Assembly: GCA_041398745.1 (NCBI GenBank)
Contig: JAWKUB010000014.1
Location: forward strand, 1-64,000
DNA from: JACKHO01 sp041398745
GTDB taxonomy: Bacteria > Planctomycetota > Planctomycetia > Planctomycetales > Planctomycetaceae
Reading direction: 5' to 3'
DNA length: 64,000 nucleotides
The position numbers were made by a program, and so were the translations under genes. The notes under the pieces are model-generated. The model ran no database searches and had not been told where the DNA came from. It saw only the letters and a list, made by a program, of their open reading frames with translations. Shown one piece after another: positions 1 to 11,073 of the stretch; position 1 is the stretch's first letter; the number at the start of each line of letters is the position of its first letter.

Positions 1-543
1 GGGAGAGCGTTTCACGCTGGCGGTGGCTTCAGGAGCGAGAACTCCGTTTTGTGATGCCGCTGATTCGACGTGGAAACGCCAGCAAAGGAACTGGGACCGC
101 TCCGTTCTTTCGACGTGGTCAAAGTGGCTTTCGCACGTATTCGTGGCAAGAGAGGAATCATGGTCCCCACATCACAATTCGGGGTTGCCATAGTTCCCAA
201 TCCGAAAGATCGCCGCCGCCGTCCTTACGCGTTTGCAGTGCATGGGAAGTTCGCTTCCATCCAGCAATGTGCCAAATGGTACAAACGACGCTTCAGCATT
301 GAATCGAGCTACCGGGAAGCCAAACAAATTCGCGGCTGGACCACCAGTCACAATGGCAAATGGCGTCGCCTGCTGCAGGTCCTGTCGTTTATGCTCCGCA
401 ATCTGTGGCTGTGGTTCAGCTGGCTGAGCCAACACCAGTCCAGGAAACCACCGCCACTCCGCCTGCACCAACTGCAGGATGCCCCCACCGCACAACTTGG
501 CCTCACACCCCAACCACCACCAGCCATCCTCGTCCCCGACTAA
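1..543 (+). pseudogene. IS4-type DDE transposase, C-terminal remnant with frameshift
   Basis: The C-terminal part carries the IS4-family signature Y-(2)-R-(3)-E-(6)-K, seen as YKRRFSIESSYREAK near bases 280-325, which includes the third catalytic acidic residue of a DDE transposase. The coding sequence begins before the window in frame 3 (residues such as FVMPLIRRGNASKG, bases about 48-90). It must change to frame 1 at roughly bases 140-170 to continue into the signature and the hydrophobic LLQVLSFMLRNLWLW segment. Frame 1 has a stop at 52-54, so no single frame is open across the region. The tail after base 430 is proline-rich and ends at 543. The first two catalytic aspartates, if present, lie outside the window. 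I read this as an inactivated insertion-sequence copy; a sequencing error could also produce the shift. Confidence 0.75.
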
Positions 544-678
544 ATCTGGGAACTACTGAAGAATGTCTGTGTTTTTCCAGAACTAGAATCAACGCCAGCA
601 AGATTGTGCAATTGCCACTAATTTTTCCATCCTGAATACGATTCCCTTCCTCACTGTAACCGCCTGCCGGTTGAATAC

Positions 679-1809
679 ATGTCCACTCTAGAAGAATTAC
701 AGGCCCGGCTCACGTCGCTGACACGTGACCTCATTCTCATTCCCAGCACAGAAGACCGGCCCGCTGAGCGGCGCCGCTGTTTCGAATTCCTGCATAATCA
801 TCTGGATTCACTTCCAAACGTGCAGTTCGATTACTTTGACTGCAATGAGCACCGGTCACTTGTTGTGCGTCCTCAGAGCGTTGACGCACCAGCGATTTTG
901 CTTTGCGGCCACTTGGATGTCATCGAGCATCCTCAACCGGAATGTTATCGCTCACATATCGAGGAAGGCCGCATTTACGGTCCCGGCAGCGGTGACATGA
1001 AAGGGCAGAACGCTATTCTCGTGGAATTGTTCCGTGCTCTGCATAAGCGCCACCCAGGCATTTCTCTCGGTCTGGCACTGACCTCCGACGAAGAGCGCGG
1101 CGGGGCGGACGGAATTCGCTTTCTGTGTGAAGAACAAAACCTCCGCTGCGGCGTGGTCATTGTCCCAGACGGTGGTTCACTTAACGACATCACCATTGAA
1201 GAGAAAGGTGTCCTGCACGCGCGCGTGCAGTGCAGCGGACAAGAAGCCCACGGTGCCCGCCCCTGGCTCGGCGACAATGCGGTTGAAGTGCTGCTGGAAC
1301 GCCTGCAGGCTCTTAAGCAGCACTTCCAGCAGTTCTGGCCCGACACTGACATCGAGGAACAGGTCAACCACTGGTTCCCCACCTGCTGCGTTACCGTCGT
1401 CAGCACAGATAACACAACGCCCAACCGCATTCCCGACCACGCCGAGGCCATTCTCGACATTCGCTTTCCGCCACCCGAGTCCGTCGCCGGCATGATCGCA
1501 ATTGTTTCCAACGTACTCGGCCAGCGTTGCACGCTCGAGCCACTCATGACCGCCGAACCAACCCACCTCGACCCAGATCCTTTGTTTGTCGAAATCACGC
1601 AGGAAATCACAGGCAAACCGGTTCGCATGGTCCGCGCCTCTGGCGGCAGCGATGGGCGTTTCTTCCGACAATACGGAATCCCCGTCAACCTCTCCCGCCC
1701 ACTCGTCGGCAACCTCCACGCTATCGACGAATGGATCAACATCGAATCGATGGTGACGTACTACCGGATTTGCGAGAGGTATATTGAGCGAAAGTTGGTT
1801 TTGGGATAA
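679..1809 (+). CDS. M20-family metallopeptidase (ArgE/DapE/ACY1-like)
   Basis: This 376-residue protein has the zinc ligand set of the M20 peptidase/deacylase family: GHLDVI (His78, Asp80), GSGDMKG (Asp106), SDEERGG (Glu138-Glu139), PDGG, and a C-terminal histidine in NLHAIDE. Members hydrolyse amide bonds of N-acyl amino acids or small peptides in the cytoplasm with two metal ions. The acetylornithine deacetylase / succinyl-diaminopimelate desuccinylase branch is the nearest match by eye, but nothing here fixes the substrate. There is no signal peptide. Length is normal for the family. The ATG at 679 begins MSTLEELQ, typical of the family's N-terminal helix. It is convergent with the ribosome silencing factor gene; no amino-acid biosynthesis genes flank it. 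Confidence 0.85.
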   Translation: MSTLEELQARLTSLTRDLILIPSTEDRPAERRRCFEFLHNHLDSLPNVQFDYFDCNEHRSLVVRPQSVDAPAILLCGHLDVIEHPQPECYRSHIEEGRIYGPGSGDMKGQNAILVELFRALHKRHPGISLGLALTSDEERGGADGIRFLCEEQNLRCGVVIVPDGGSLNDITIEEKGVLHARVQCSGQEAHGARPWLGDNAVEVLLERLQALKQHFQQFWPDTDIEEQVNHWFPTCCVTVVSTDNTTPNRIPDHAEAILDIRFPPPESVAGMIAIVSNVLGQRCTLEPLMTAEPTHLDPDPLFVEITQEITGKPVRMVRASGGSDGRFFRQYGIPVNLSRPLVGNLHAIDEWINIESMVTYYRICERYIERKLVLG

Positions 1810-1898
1810 GCATTTCGTGCTCGCCAGCTGCCGCGGCTACCGCGTTGGCGCGTGTGTGCCACCGGCATGTACCAGCGCCAGTGGACAGACACACTGGC

Positions 1899-2324
1899 TT
1901 ACTCTGCGGCCTTCGACCAGTCGACACGCGGTGCGTCGGCCCACAGGTTTTCGAGGTCGTATTTTTGGCGGGACTCAGGTGTGAAGACGTGCAGAACGAC
2001 GTCGCCGTAGTCGTGACAAATCCAGCCGGTTTCCATGCCTTCGGTTCCGAGGCGCTTCGAGCCTTGAGCCAGCATGACGTCATCGGACGTGTTCGCGATG
2101 GCGTTGTTTTGTCGCCGCGTGACGCCCGTGGTAATAACAAAGAAGTCAAAAAGCGGCGTAATACCAGTGGTATCGATGACAATCGTGTTCTGTCCACGAA
2201 AATCAGCACACACTTTGGCCACCAGACAGGCATTCTCACGTGCCGCTTCAATAGTGCCGGCACGCCGGATACCAGACGTAACCTCTTGGGTTTGAGTTGT
2301 TTGTTGTTCCGCCACGTTCGACAA
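1899..2324 (-). CDS. rsfS: Ribosome silencing factor RsfS (Iojap/DUF143 family)
   Basis: The protein contains the whole RsfS core: an N-terminal helix, then IVIDTTGITPLFDFFVITTG, the ANTSDDV helix and the closing segment GDVVLHVFTPESRQKYDLENLWADAP. RsfS binds ribosomal protein uL14 on the large subunit and blocks subunit joining when nutrients are short. I place the start at a TTG (2324) because GGAG lies six bases upstream and this gives 141 residues, near the family's usual size. The frame stays open to a GTG at 2384 (161 residues), but that codon has no ribosome binding site. Many genomes pair rsfS with nadD; here it lies upstream of the pyrophosphatase end on the same strand without overlap. 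Confidence 0.9.
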   Translation of the reverse strand: MSNVAEQQTTQTQEVTSGIRRAGTIEAARENACLVAKVCADFRGQNTIVIDTTGITPLFDFFVITTGVTRRQNNAIANTSDDVMLAQGSKRLGTEGMETGWICHDYGDVVLHVFTPESRQKYDLENLWADAPRVDWSKAAE

Positions 2325-2449
2325 TTCTTTCTCCAGAAGCCGTTTCAAAACTCGCCTGGCTGCCACAGATTCAGCCAGCAGCACAGACGGAAGTGCCTGT
2401 GCTGCTGGAAGTTGTGATTACCATTCGTGAGTTTTGCCGCAGCCACCCG

Positions 2450-5080
2450 TTACAAGTTCAGGGCATACTGCACAATCAGGCCAGCAAAGACCACGCTCAC
2501 CATACTCATAAGTTTGATGAGGATATTCAAGCTCGGACCGGAAGTGTCTTTGAACGGGTCCCCCACGGTATCGCCAACGACGGCGGCTTTGTGGGCGTCG
2601 GTACCTTTGCCACCGTGGGCTCCAGTTTCAATGTACTTCTTGGCGTTATCCCAGGCGCCACCGGCATTTGCCATCATGACGGCGACGGCAAACCCAGACG
2701 TGAGGCCGCCCGTGAGCATCCCCATCACCCCGGCCACACCGAGCAGAAGTCCAACGACAATGGGAACAACCAGTCCCAACAGAGCCGGTACCAGCATTTC
2801 GCGTTGTGCAGCCACGGTGCTGATATCGACACAAGCGGCGTAGTCTGGTTCGGCTTCCCCTTCCATGATTCCCTTGATGTCGCGGAACTGACGGCGAACT
2901 TCTTCCACCATCGACTTCGCAGCCCGGCCTACGGCTTTCATGGTCATGGCACAGAAGACGAAGGCGAGCATGACCCCCAGGAAGCAGCCAACCAACACCT
3001 TAGGGTTCATGACCGAGACGTCGTAGTAGCGAACGAAGTCTGGCATAGTGGCACGGTCGACAGGGACGATGAGTCCATCATCTCGCAATCGCACCAGGTC
3101 AAGCGTCACGGTTTTACCTTTCTCGACGCCTTTTTCAACGATTCCACCGAGGCGAACTCGCTGTGCGTCGGTGGTCGGAGGAAAGACTAAGAACGGAGTG
3201 CTGGTAGGCTCCGCACCTTCTTGGTGAGTTGCATCGGGATACAGCTTGTTCCAGGCACCAGCGTCGAGATTTGCCGTGACAATTCCTGCACTGACGACGG
3301 TCATCTCCGCCGATTCAGGATTGGAAACGACCGCTGCCACCGGCGTCGACGCCGACCAACGCTCAATACCAATCCGCACTTCTTCCACGTAGGCTGCCAA
3401 GAGGGCCAAAGCCGTCAAGGCGGCTGAGCCGATGGCAAAACCTTTTCCTGTCGCCGCGGTCGTGTTGCCAAGGCTGTCGAGTGCGTCGGTCCGTTGACGA
3501 ACGGAGGGATCTTGGTGCGTCATTTCTGCGTTACCACCAGCGTTGTCTGCAATCGGGCCGTAAGCATCAGTCGCGAGCGTCAGGCCGAGGGTACTGAGCA
3601 TACCAACCGCGGCAATGGCCACGCCGTAGAGTCCCATAGCAAATAGCCGAGGATCACTGAACTGGAAGCCGGTACAGGCACCGAACGACAAAATGATGGC
3701 CAGGCCAATGACAACAATGGGCACCCACACACTGTAGAAGCCTTCAGCAATACCCGCGATGATCACTGTCGCAGGGCCAGTGACTGCCTGATCGGCAATG
3801 CGTTTGGTCGGAGCGTACACATCGCTGGTCGAGTATTCGGTCCACCAGCCGATGATGACACCGGAGAGCAATCCCACGCAAATCGCGACAAACACACCGA
3901 ACAGTTCATTGCCAGATCGAACGTAGTCCGGCAAATTTGAATTGGCCGACGGCTGCACGAGCATGAGCCAGACAAGTAACGCTGATACGAGGGCCACGCC
4001 CACGCTACTGGCATTCACACCAAAGCCGAGCGCTTTCAGGAGTTGTCGCTGATCGGCCTGTTCGTTGGTTCGTACGACGTAGATTCCAGCGATGGACAAT
4101 AGAATGCCCATCCCGGCCAACACCACGGGGAGCAGCAGTGTCATGAACTGCATTTGCGGGAATCCACGATAAGCAGACACGCCCAGAGCCGCAGCTGCCA
4201 GAATGGAACCGCAGTACGATTCATACAGGTCGGCCCCCATGCCAGCGACGTCACCGACATTGTCACCAACATTGTCCGCAATTGTCGCCGGATTCCGTGG
4301 ATCATCTTCAGGAATTCCGGCTTCCACCTTACCGACAAGGTCGGCACCAACGTCTGCGGCCTTGGTGAAAATACCACCACCGACGCGAGCGAACAAAGCC
4401 TGACTGCTCGCCCCCATCCCGAAGCAGAGCATGGTGACGGTAATCTCCACCAGTTCCATGCCGACGAGCCAATGGAGAATTGCGAACCAAAGGCAAATAT
4501 CCAGGAGACCGAGCCCCACGACTGTGAGTCCCATGACCGCACCGCTACGGAACGCAACCTGCAAGCCATCGTTGAGCGACTTCTTACATGCTTGAGCCGT
4601 ACGTGAACTGGCCTGAGTGGCGGTCTGCATTCCGAACCAACCTGCCAGTCCGGAAAAGAATCCGCCGGACAGGAATGCGAACGGCACCCACGGTGACTGT
4701 GCTTTGAACACGAATGCCACCACCATCAGCAGGAGCATGGTGACAATGAAGAAAATGCCCACAATTTTGTACTGACGCCAGAGGTACGCGTCGGCTCCCT
4801 GCCGCACATAGCCCGCAATGCGAACCATGTTTTCATCACCTTCGTCCTGAGCCATCATCCATTTGAAGAACATCCAGGCGAAGCCGAGTGCGACCAGCGA
4901 GCCGATCATGGCGACGAGCCAGCCAATAAAGATTCCTGTGTCGGAAACTCCATCTTCCGCTGCCTGGGCGACTCCACCAAACATGCCAAGGCATCCAGCA
5001 ACAAGTAGCAGCAACGTGATCGATTTCAGAAACTGCTTCACGGAGGGAAGCCACGGACGCGTCGAAAATAGGGGGCTCAT
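2450..5080 (-). CDS. hppA: Membrane-bound cation-pumping pyrophosphatase
   Basis: This 876-residue polytopic protein couples pyrophosphate hydrolysis to H+ or Na+ pumping across the membrane. The catalytic loop DVGADLVGK (residues 243-251), the acidic run through NVGDNVGDVAGMGADLYESY, DNAGGNAEM (512-520) and the C-terminal VVGDTVGDPFKDT are all intact. The sequence GNTTAATG has Ala542 and Gly545, the pattern known from K+-dependent enzymes (K+-independent ones have Lys at the first position). Residues 1-40 look like a cleavable signal or extra membrane segment. Residues about 568-690 form an insert, mostly soluble, between two core helices; this makes the protein longer than the usual 660-770 residues. 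H+ versus Na+ coupling cannot be decided by eye. Confidence 0.95.
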   Translation of the reverse strand: MSPLFSTRPWLPSVKQFLKSITLLLLVAGCLGMFGGVAQAAEDGVSDTGIFIGWLVAMIGSLVALGFAWMFFKWMMAQDEGDENMVRIAGYVRQGADAYLWRQYKIVGIFFIVTMLLLMVVAFVFKAQSPWVPFAFLSGGFFSGLAGWFGMQTATQASSRTAQACKKSLNDGLQVAFRSGAVMGLTVVGLGLLDICLWFAILHWLVGMELVEITVTMLCFGMGASSQALFARVGGGIFTKAADVGADLVGKVEAGIPEDDPRNPATIADNVGDNVGDVAGMGADLYESYCGSILAAAALGVSAYRGFPQMQFMTLLLPVVLAGMGILLSIAGIYVVRTNEQADQRQLLKALGFGVNASSVGVALVSALLVWLMLVQPSANSNLPDYVRSGNELFGVFVAICVGLLSGVIIGWWTEYSTSDVYAPTKRIADQAVTGPATVIIAGIAEGFYSVWVPIVVIGLAIILSFGACTGFQFSDPRLFAMGLYGVAIAAVGMLSTLGLTLATDAYGPIADNAGGNAEMTHQDPSVRQRTDALDSLGNTTAATGKGFAIGSAALTALALLAAYVEEVRIGIERWSASTPVAAVVSNPESAEMTVVSAGIVTANLDAGAWNKLYPDATHQEGAEPTSTPFLVFPPTTDAQRVRLGGIVEKGVEKGKTVTLDLVRLRDDGLIVPVDRATMPDFVRYYDVSVMNPKVLVGCFLGVMLAFVFCAMTMKAVGRAAKSMVEEVRRQFRDIKGIMEGEAEPDYAACVDISTVAAQREMLVPALLGLVVPIVVGLLLGVAGVMGMLTGGLTSGFAVAVMMANAGGAWDNAKKYIETGAHGGKGTDAHKAAVVGDTVGDPFKDTSGPSLNILIKLMSMVSVVFAGLIVQYALNL

Positions 5081-5367
5081 TTTGACTCCATTCTTTGATG
5101 GGCGTGGGATGTGCGGCTGAGGGGAAGAAAAACCTGACTCACATTCATCAACGTCTACCTATTGGTGCGGCGAGTGTAGCGCGACTCAATTCGAACTGTC
5201 AAACTGGGATGCCGAATTCTTTGGAAAACATCTGAAGGTGAAAACGCCGCGATGACGGGAGAATTCGTGGGACATGCAATTCTGCCAGAGAAGTCGAGCC
5301 GTCGATTCGATAGACTCCCGTGCTGATCAACCAAAATCGGCAACTGCGAAACAGGAATGCCTTTGCC

Positions 5368-6213
5368 ATGCAGACGACAGAACACATTAATGACGTTCGC
5401 ACTGCCGTACGCAATGCACGGCAGTCAGAAAAGCGAATTGGATGTGTTCCCACCATGGGAGCACTCCACGCGGGTCACATGAGCCTGGTTGAGGAATGCC
5501 GTCAACGCGCTGAGTTTGTGTGCGTCACCATTTTTGTGAACCCCACACAGTTTGCTCCCACGGAAGACCTGGCCAAGTATCCCCGTCCTATTGAAGTTGA
5601 TCTGCAAAAGTGCCGTGATGCCGGAGTCGATTTGGTCTTCATGCCGGTAGTGTCATCGCTCTATCCCGACGGCTACCAAACCTGGGTGACCGTGGATGAT
5701 GTCACGCAGCCATTGGAAGGAGAGCATCGCCCTTCACATTTCCGGGGGGTGACAACGGTGGTTGCCAAACTGCTCAACATTGTTCAACCAGACGTCGCCT
5801 GCTTCGGGATGAAAGACTACCAGCAACTGGCTGTCATTCGCCGCATGGTCACCGACCTGGATATGCCAATCGACATCGTCGCCTGCCCGACGATTCGCGA
5901 GTCCGATGGTCTCGCACTCAGTAGCCGCAATATGTATCTCAGCGCGGAAGAACGCACCGCTGGGCTATCGCTTTCGCAATCCTTGTTTGCTGTCCGCGAG
6001 GCACTCAAAAGCGGTGCCACGGACATTGGAGCGTTGGAACTGCAAATGAAATCGCACATGCAGCGGGCCAACGTCGACGTACAATACGCCGTAATTGTTG
6101 ACCCTCACACACTGTTGCCCATCACCACTCCTCAACGGCACATGGTGGCCCTGATTGCCGCGAAAGTGGGAGCCACGCGACTTATTGATAACGTGGAGAT
6201 ATTTCTCGACTGA
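5368..6213 (+). CDS. panC: Pantothenate synthetase (pantoate--beta-alanine ligase)
   Basis: The enzyme joins pantoate and beta-alanine using ATP, via a pantoyl adenylate, in coenzyme A biosynthesis. Family motifs are present: VPTMGALHAGHMSL with the nucleotide-binding HxGH-type element, VTIFVNPTQFAP, the pantoate-binding segment VTQPLEGEHRPSHFRGVTTVV, FGMKDYQQL, and the KMSKS-like SSRNMYLS. The ATG at 5368 gives 281 residues, the usual length, and starts the typical MQTTEHINDVR helix; AGGAA lies about eleven bases upstream. An in-frame ATG at 5320 would add 16 residues that match nothing in the family. It is divergent from hppA and convergent with pgpA, with an 11-base gap, and no other pantothenate gene is nearby. 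Confidence 0.95.
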   Translation: MQTTEHINDVRTAVRNARQSEKRIGCVPTMGALHAGHMSLVEECRQRAEFVCVTIFVNPTQFAPTEDLAKYPRPIEVDLQKCRDAGVDLVFMPVVSSLYPDGYQTWVTVDDVTQPLEGEHRPSHFRGVTTVVAKLLNIVQPDVACFGMKDYQQLAVIRRMVTDLDMPIDIVACPTIRESDGLALSSRNMYLSAEERTAGLSLSQSLFAVREALKSGATDIGALELQMKSHMQRANVDVQYAVIVDPHTLLPITTPQRHMVALIAAKVGATRLIDNVEIFLD

Positions 6214-6224
6214 GGTTGCGCCGG

Positions 6225-6728
6225 CTATCCCGCGTAGCCACCGGTCAACCAATACACGCCGGTGAGGATGATTCCCGCAAACACGCCTGCGAGTGTGTCA
6301 TCAGCCATAATACCCAGCCCGCCTTCCCATTTATCGAGCCAGCGAATGGGCCCCGGCTTGGCGATGTCGAAGAGGCGGAATAAGGCAAAGCCCAGAATGG
6401 CAGTCCACCAATTCATGGGGACGAGGAGAAAGACCACAGGGAACGCCGCGATTTCATCAAACACCACCTGCTTCGGGTCTTTGACTTGGAAGTGATTGGC
6501 CCCTGCCTGACATATGGGGATGCCCATCAGGAACATCACCACGGCCCCTACCGCACATGCAACGACTGGGAAACCCGATTGCTGCAACGCCCACACAATG
6601 GGCAGCCCGCCGAGGCTGCCCCAGGTACCAGGCCCTTTGGGGAGATAGCCCAACCCACACCCCACGGATAGCCAGACGATGAATCCGTTGGGGCGCGATT
6701 GTTGGGGTGGCGAAGCCGAGTCGGTCAT
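6225..6728 (-). CDS. pgpA: Phosphatidylglycerophosphatase A
   Basis: This 167-residue membrane protein is expected to dephosphorylate phosphatidylglycerol phosphate, the last step of phosphatidylglycerol synthesis. Diagnostic segments are GLGYLPKGPGTWGSLGGLP near the N-terminus, KDPKQVVFDEIAAFPVVFLLVP in the middle (the conserved acidic DE pair) and RLFDIAKPGPIRWLDKWEGGLGIMADDTLAG, which carries the family's Asp-rich catalytic end. About four membrane segments are visible. It lies 57 bases downstream of the sigma factor gene on the same strand and may share its transcript. Its end is almost flush with the convergent panC. Confidence 0.92.
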   Translation of the reverse strand: MTDSASPPQQSRPNGFIVWLSVGCGLGYLPKGPGTWGSLGGLPIVWALQQSGFPVVACAVGAVVMFLMGIPICQAGANHFQVKDPKQVVFDEIAAFPVVFLLVPMNWWTAILGFALFRLFDIAKPGPIRWLDKWEGGLGIMADDTLAGVFAGIILTGVYWLTGGYAG

Positions 6729-6785
6729 GAGCCAGATTCCCTGGGGAGTTGCCGAGTCGAAACGAGCCGGTCTCGTTCACCAATT

Positions 6786-7622
<837 letters not shown>

Positions 7623-7938
7623 AGGTAGTTCATTCCGTCCACCGGCACCGGTAATAACAACTTCAAAAATGATGCCAGCGAATCTGCGAGAGTAGGGGGT
7701 ACACGTGCTGTCATGCGAAATCGTTCCGCAACACGTGGTCCTTTCGCGTCCATGGATTTACCTTTTTGACATCGACCTGATCATTTCGGGGAATCCAATC
7801 TCACGTCGGAAGTTTGGGCGAAATGCGGGGCTCTCAGTGGAGTGAAACAAAAAAAGCGGTCTGTCCGAGTAACTCGAACAGACCGCTCAGTAGCATCAAA
7901 TTGATGGTGCCGGTTATGACACCTTCGCCAGCGTGAAG
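7623..7938. other. Intergenic region between rpsA and the sigma factor gene
   Basis: These 316 bases hold no convincing gene. The right part contains the rpsA terminator described separately. The remainder, about 7623-7844, should carry the promoter and leader of the sigma factor gene, but I could not pick out confident -35 and -10 boxes. Confidence 0.6.
7845..7887 (-). terminator. Intrinsic terminator of rpsA
   Basis: Read on the minus strand, a stem of about 16 base pairs with one mismatch (arms AGCGGTCTGT and ACAGACCGCT plus inner CGAGT/ACTCG, bases 7855-7887) is followed directly by a run of seven T and further T-rich sequence. It sits about 50 bases past the rpsA stop codon and ahead of the sigma factor gene. 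This is a textbook Rho-independent terminator. Confidence 0.93.
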
Positions 7939-9777
<1,839 letters not shown>

Positions 9778-10260
9778 GTTAAACCTTGAAAACCTTTGGC
9801 AACGTCCTGCCGCGCATCAAACCCTACACAAGTCTGCGCGCAATTCAAGAGGTCATAATGAGTTCCGACCGCAGCGCCACACCGGTGGCAGCCTGGTAAC
9901 GTCCGGAATCGCAGTAGAATCCCTCAGTTTAGCATATCTCGTATTTGGAAATCCAGACTACCGAAGGAATTGCGATAATCGTCCGGCACATTTGTCCAGT
10001 CGCAATTTTCAGGTCCAAGTGTGGCAACTCAGTTGTCTTCGTTAGCCTGGTTTGGTGCAGAGGGATCGGGCATTCAAGCTGGTTGCGAGAAAGGCTGCAA
10101 TCATACTTGTCCATTAGTGTTTGGAGAACCAGTTGGTCTAAATCTCAGGCACTCGCAGCACATTCCACAAATTCAGTCCTCCTTGACTGAGATTTGCAAT
10201 AACACAACACTCAACAACAGCGGGACATGTTTTGAAAAATGTTCGAGGCGGACTGAGTTG
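9778..10260. other. Divergent intergenic region rpsA / SH3-like protein gene
   Basis: These 483 bases separate two divergent genes and must hold the promoter of each. I saw no open frame with family features; the frame that stays open upstream of 10261 encodes a Cys- and Ser-containing stretch with no recognisable fold. The rpsA leader is a plausible place for S1 autoregulation, but I see no specific structure. Confidence 0.5.
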
Positions 10261-10965
10261 ATGAACATTGAGTCGACGCGTGCCACGTACTGTTGCTTGG
10301 CACTGACCATTTCCGTCTGGTTCCTGACCGACGGTGTTGTTGAGGCACAACTGATTGGTTCCACCGCAAAGCTGGCCAAAACAGTGTCATTGCGTATTGA
10401 AAATTCAGTGGTCGGCCAACTGGAGACGGACGCTGACGTAACCATCGTTCGTGTTCAGGGAAACTGGCTGTGGGTTCGCACCACTGATGGCATGGCCGGG
10501 TGGGTGCAACTCGCGGACATTAAGTTCTCAGATACGGCAACAAGCGCACCACCGGCAGTAAGCCAAATGACTGAGCAGAATGGCTTCCTCATTGGCTGGA
10601 TGGGTTCGGTCCATACAACCACTTTGCACGAATACATCCGTCTGCTATCTGAACTTCCGAGGAATCAACCACAAGATGTGATTTCAGTGAACCGCCGAGC
10701 CCGGCTGGTATCAAGCCAGACAAAGCAGTTGAGAGAATTGCTCGAGTCGTCAGACGCTTCACCCGCCAGCGTGAACAACTTGCCAGAGCTCATCGGGATT
10801 CTGCGTCTTATTGAAGCAGAGTCTGAAGCCCTGCAGACCATGGCCGACTTTCCCTCGAGTGACTCCCGTTCAAAGTTTGAAGACGCCATGCAAAAAACGA
10901 CCGAGCAACTCCAACGCCTCGCCCGCCGAGGCAGCGCGGTTCAGCCAACTGGTGCCGCCGAATAG
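10261..10965 (+). CDS. Secreted protein with bacterial SH3-like domain
   Basis: The protein starts with a signal peptide (MNIESTRATYCCLALTISVW, ending near GVVEAQ). It then shows one SH3b-like repeat of about 55 residues, with the alternating pattern VSLRIENSVVGQLETDADVTIVRVQGNWLWVRTTDGMAGWVQLADI; such domains often bind peptidoglycan or peptides. The second half is helical, rich in Gln, Glu and Ser (LLSELPRNQPQD, QTKQLRELLESS, AMQKTTEQLQRLARR), with no known motif. I start at the ATG at 10261 because it opens the signal peptide and GAGG lies about ten bases upstream; the frame is open to 10021 but the extra residues would bury the signal. It is convergent with the WecA-like gene. Its function is unknown. 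Confidence 0.7.
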   Translation: MNIESTRATYCCLALTISVWFLTDGVVEAQLIGSTAKLAKTVSLRIENSVVGQLETDADVTIVRVQGNWLWVRTTDGMAGWVQLADIKFSDTATSAPPAVSQMTEQNGFLIGWMGSVHTTTLHEYIRLLSELPRNQPQDVISVNRRARLVSSQTKQLRELLESSDASPASVNNLPELIGILRLIEAESEALQTMADFPSSDSRSKFEDAMQKTTEQLQRLARRGSAVQPTGAAE

Positions 10966-11024
10966 TCGTTCACGTTCGTCTAACCCAAATTGTCTGGTGC
11001 ATCGCTCCAGATGTGACCTGAGTT

Positions 11025-11044
11025 CACAGACAGGAATGTCTGTG
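11025..11044. repeat. Short perfect hairpin between convergent genes
   Basis: The arms CACAGACA and TGTCTGTG flank a GGAA loop. It lies in the 108-base gap between two convergent genes, and T-rich sequence follows on the plus strand after about ten bases. It could act as a terminator or belong to a dispersed palindromic repeat; only a genome-wide count can decide. Confidence 0.5.
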
Positions 11045-11073
11045 CCACCTGACATTTTTCAGTCGATGGCCTA

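Noticed and set aside
975..1742. 255-residue minus-strand frame opposite the M20 peptidase
   Set aside because: It is rich in Ser, Arg and Pro, with no known motif; the plus-strand frame has all metal ligands.
2297..3190. Long open frame on the plus strand opposite hppA (297 residues)
   Set aside because: It lies antisense to a strongly conserved gene, has no family motif and no ribosome binding site; it is a by-product of the codon use of hppA.
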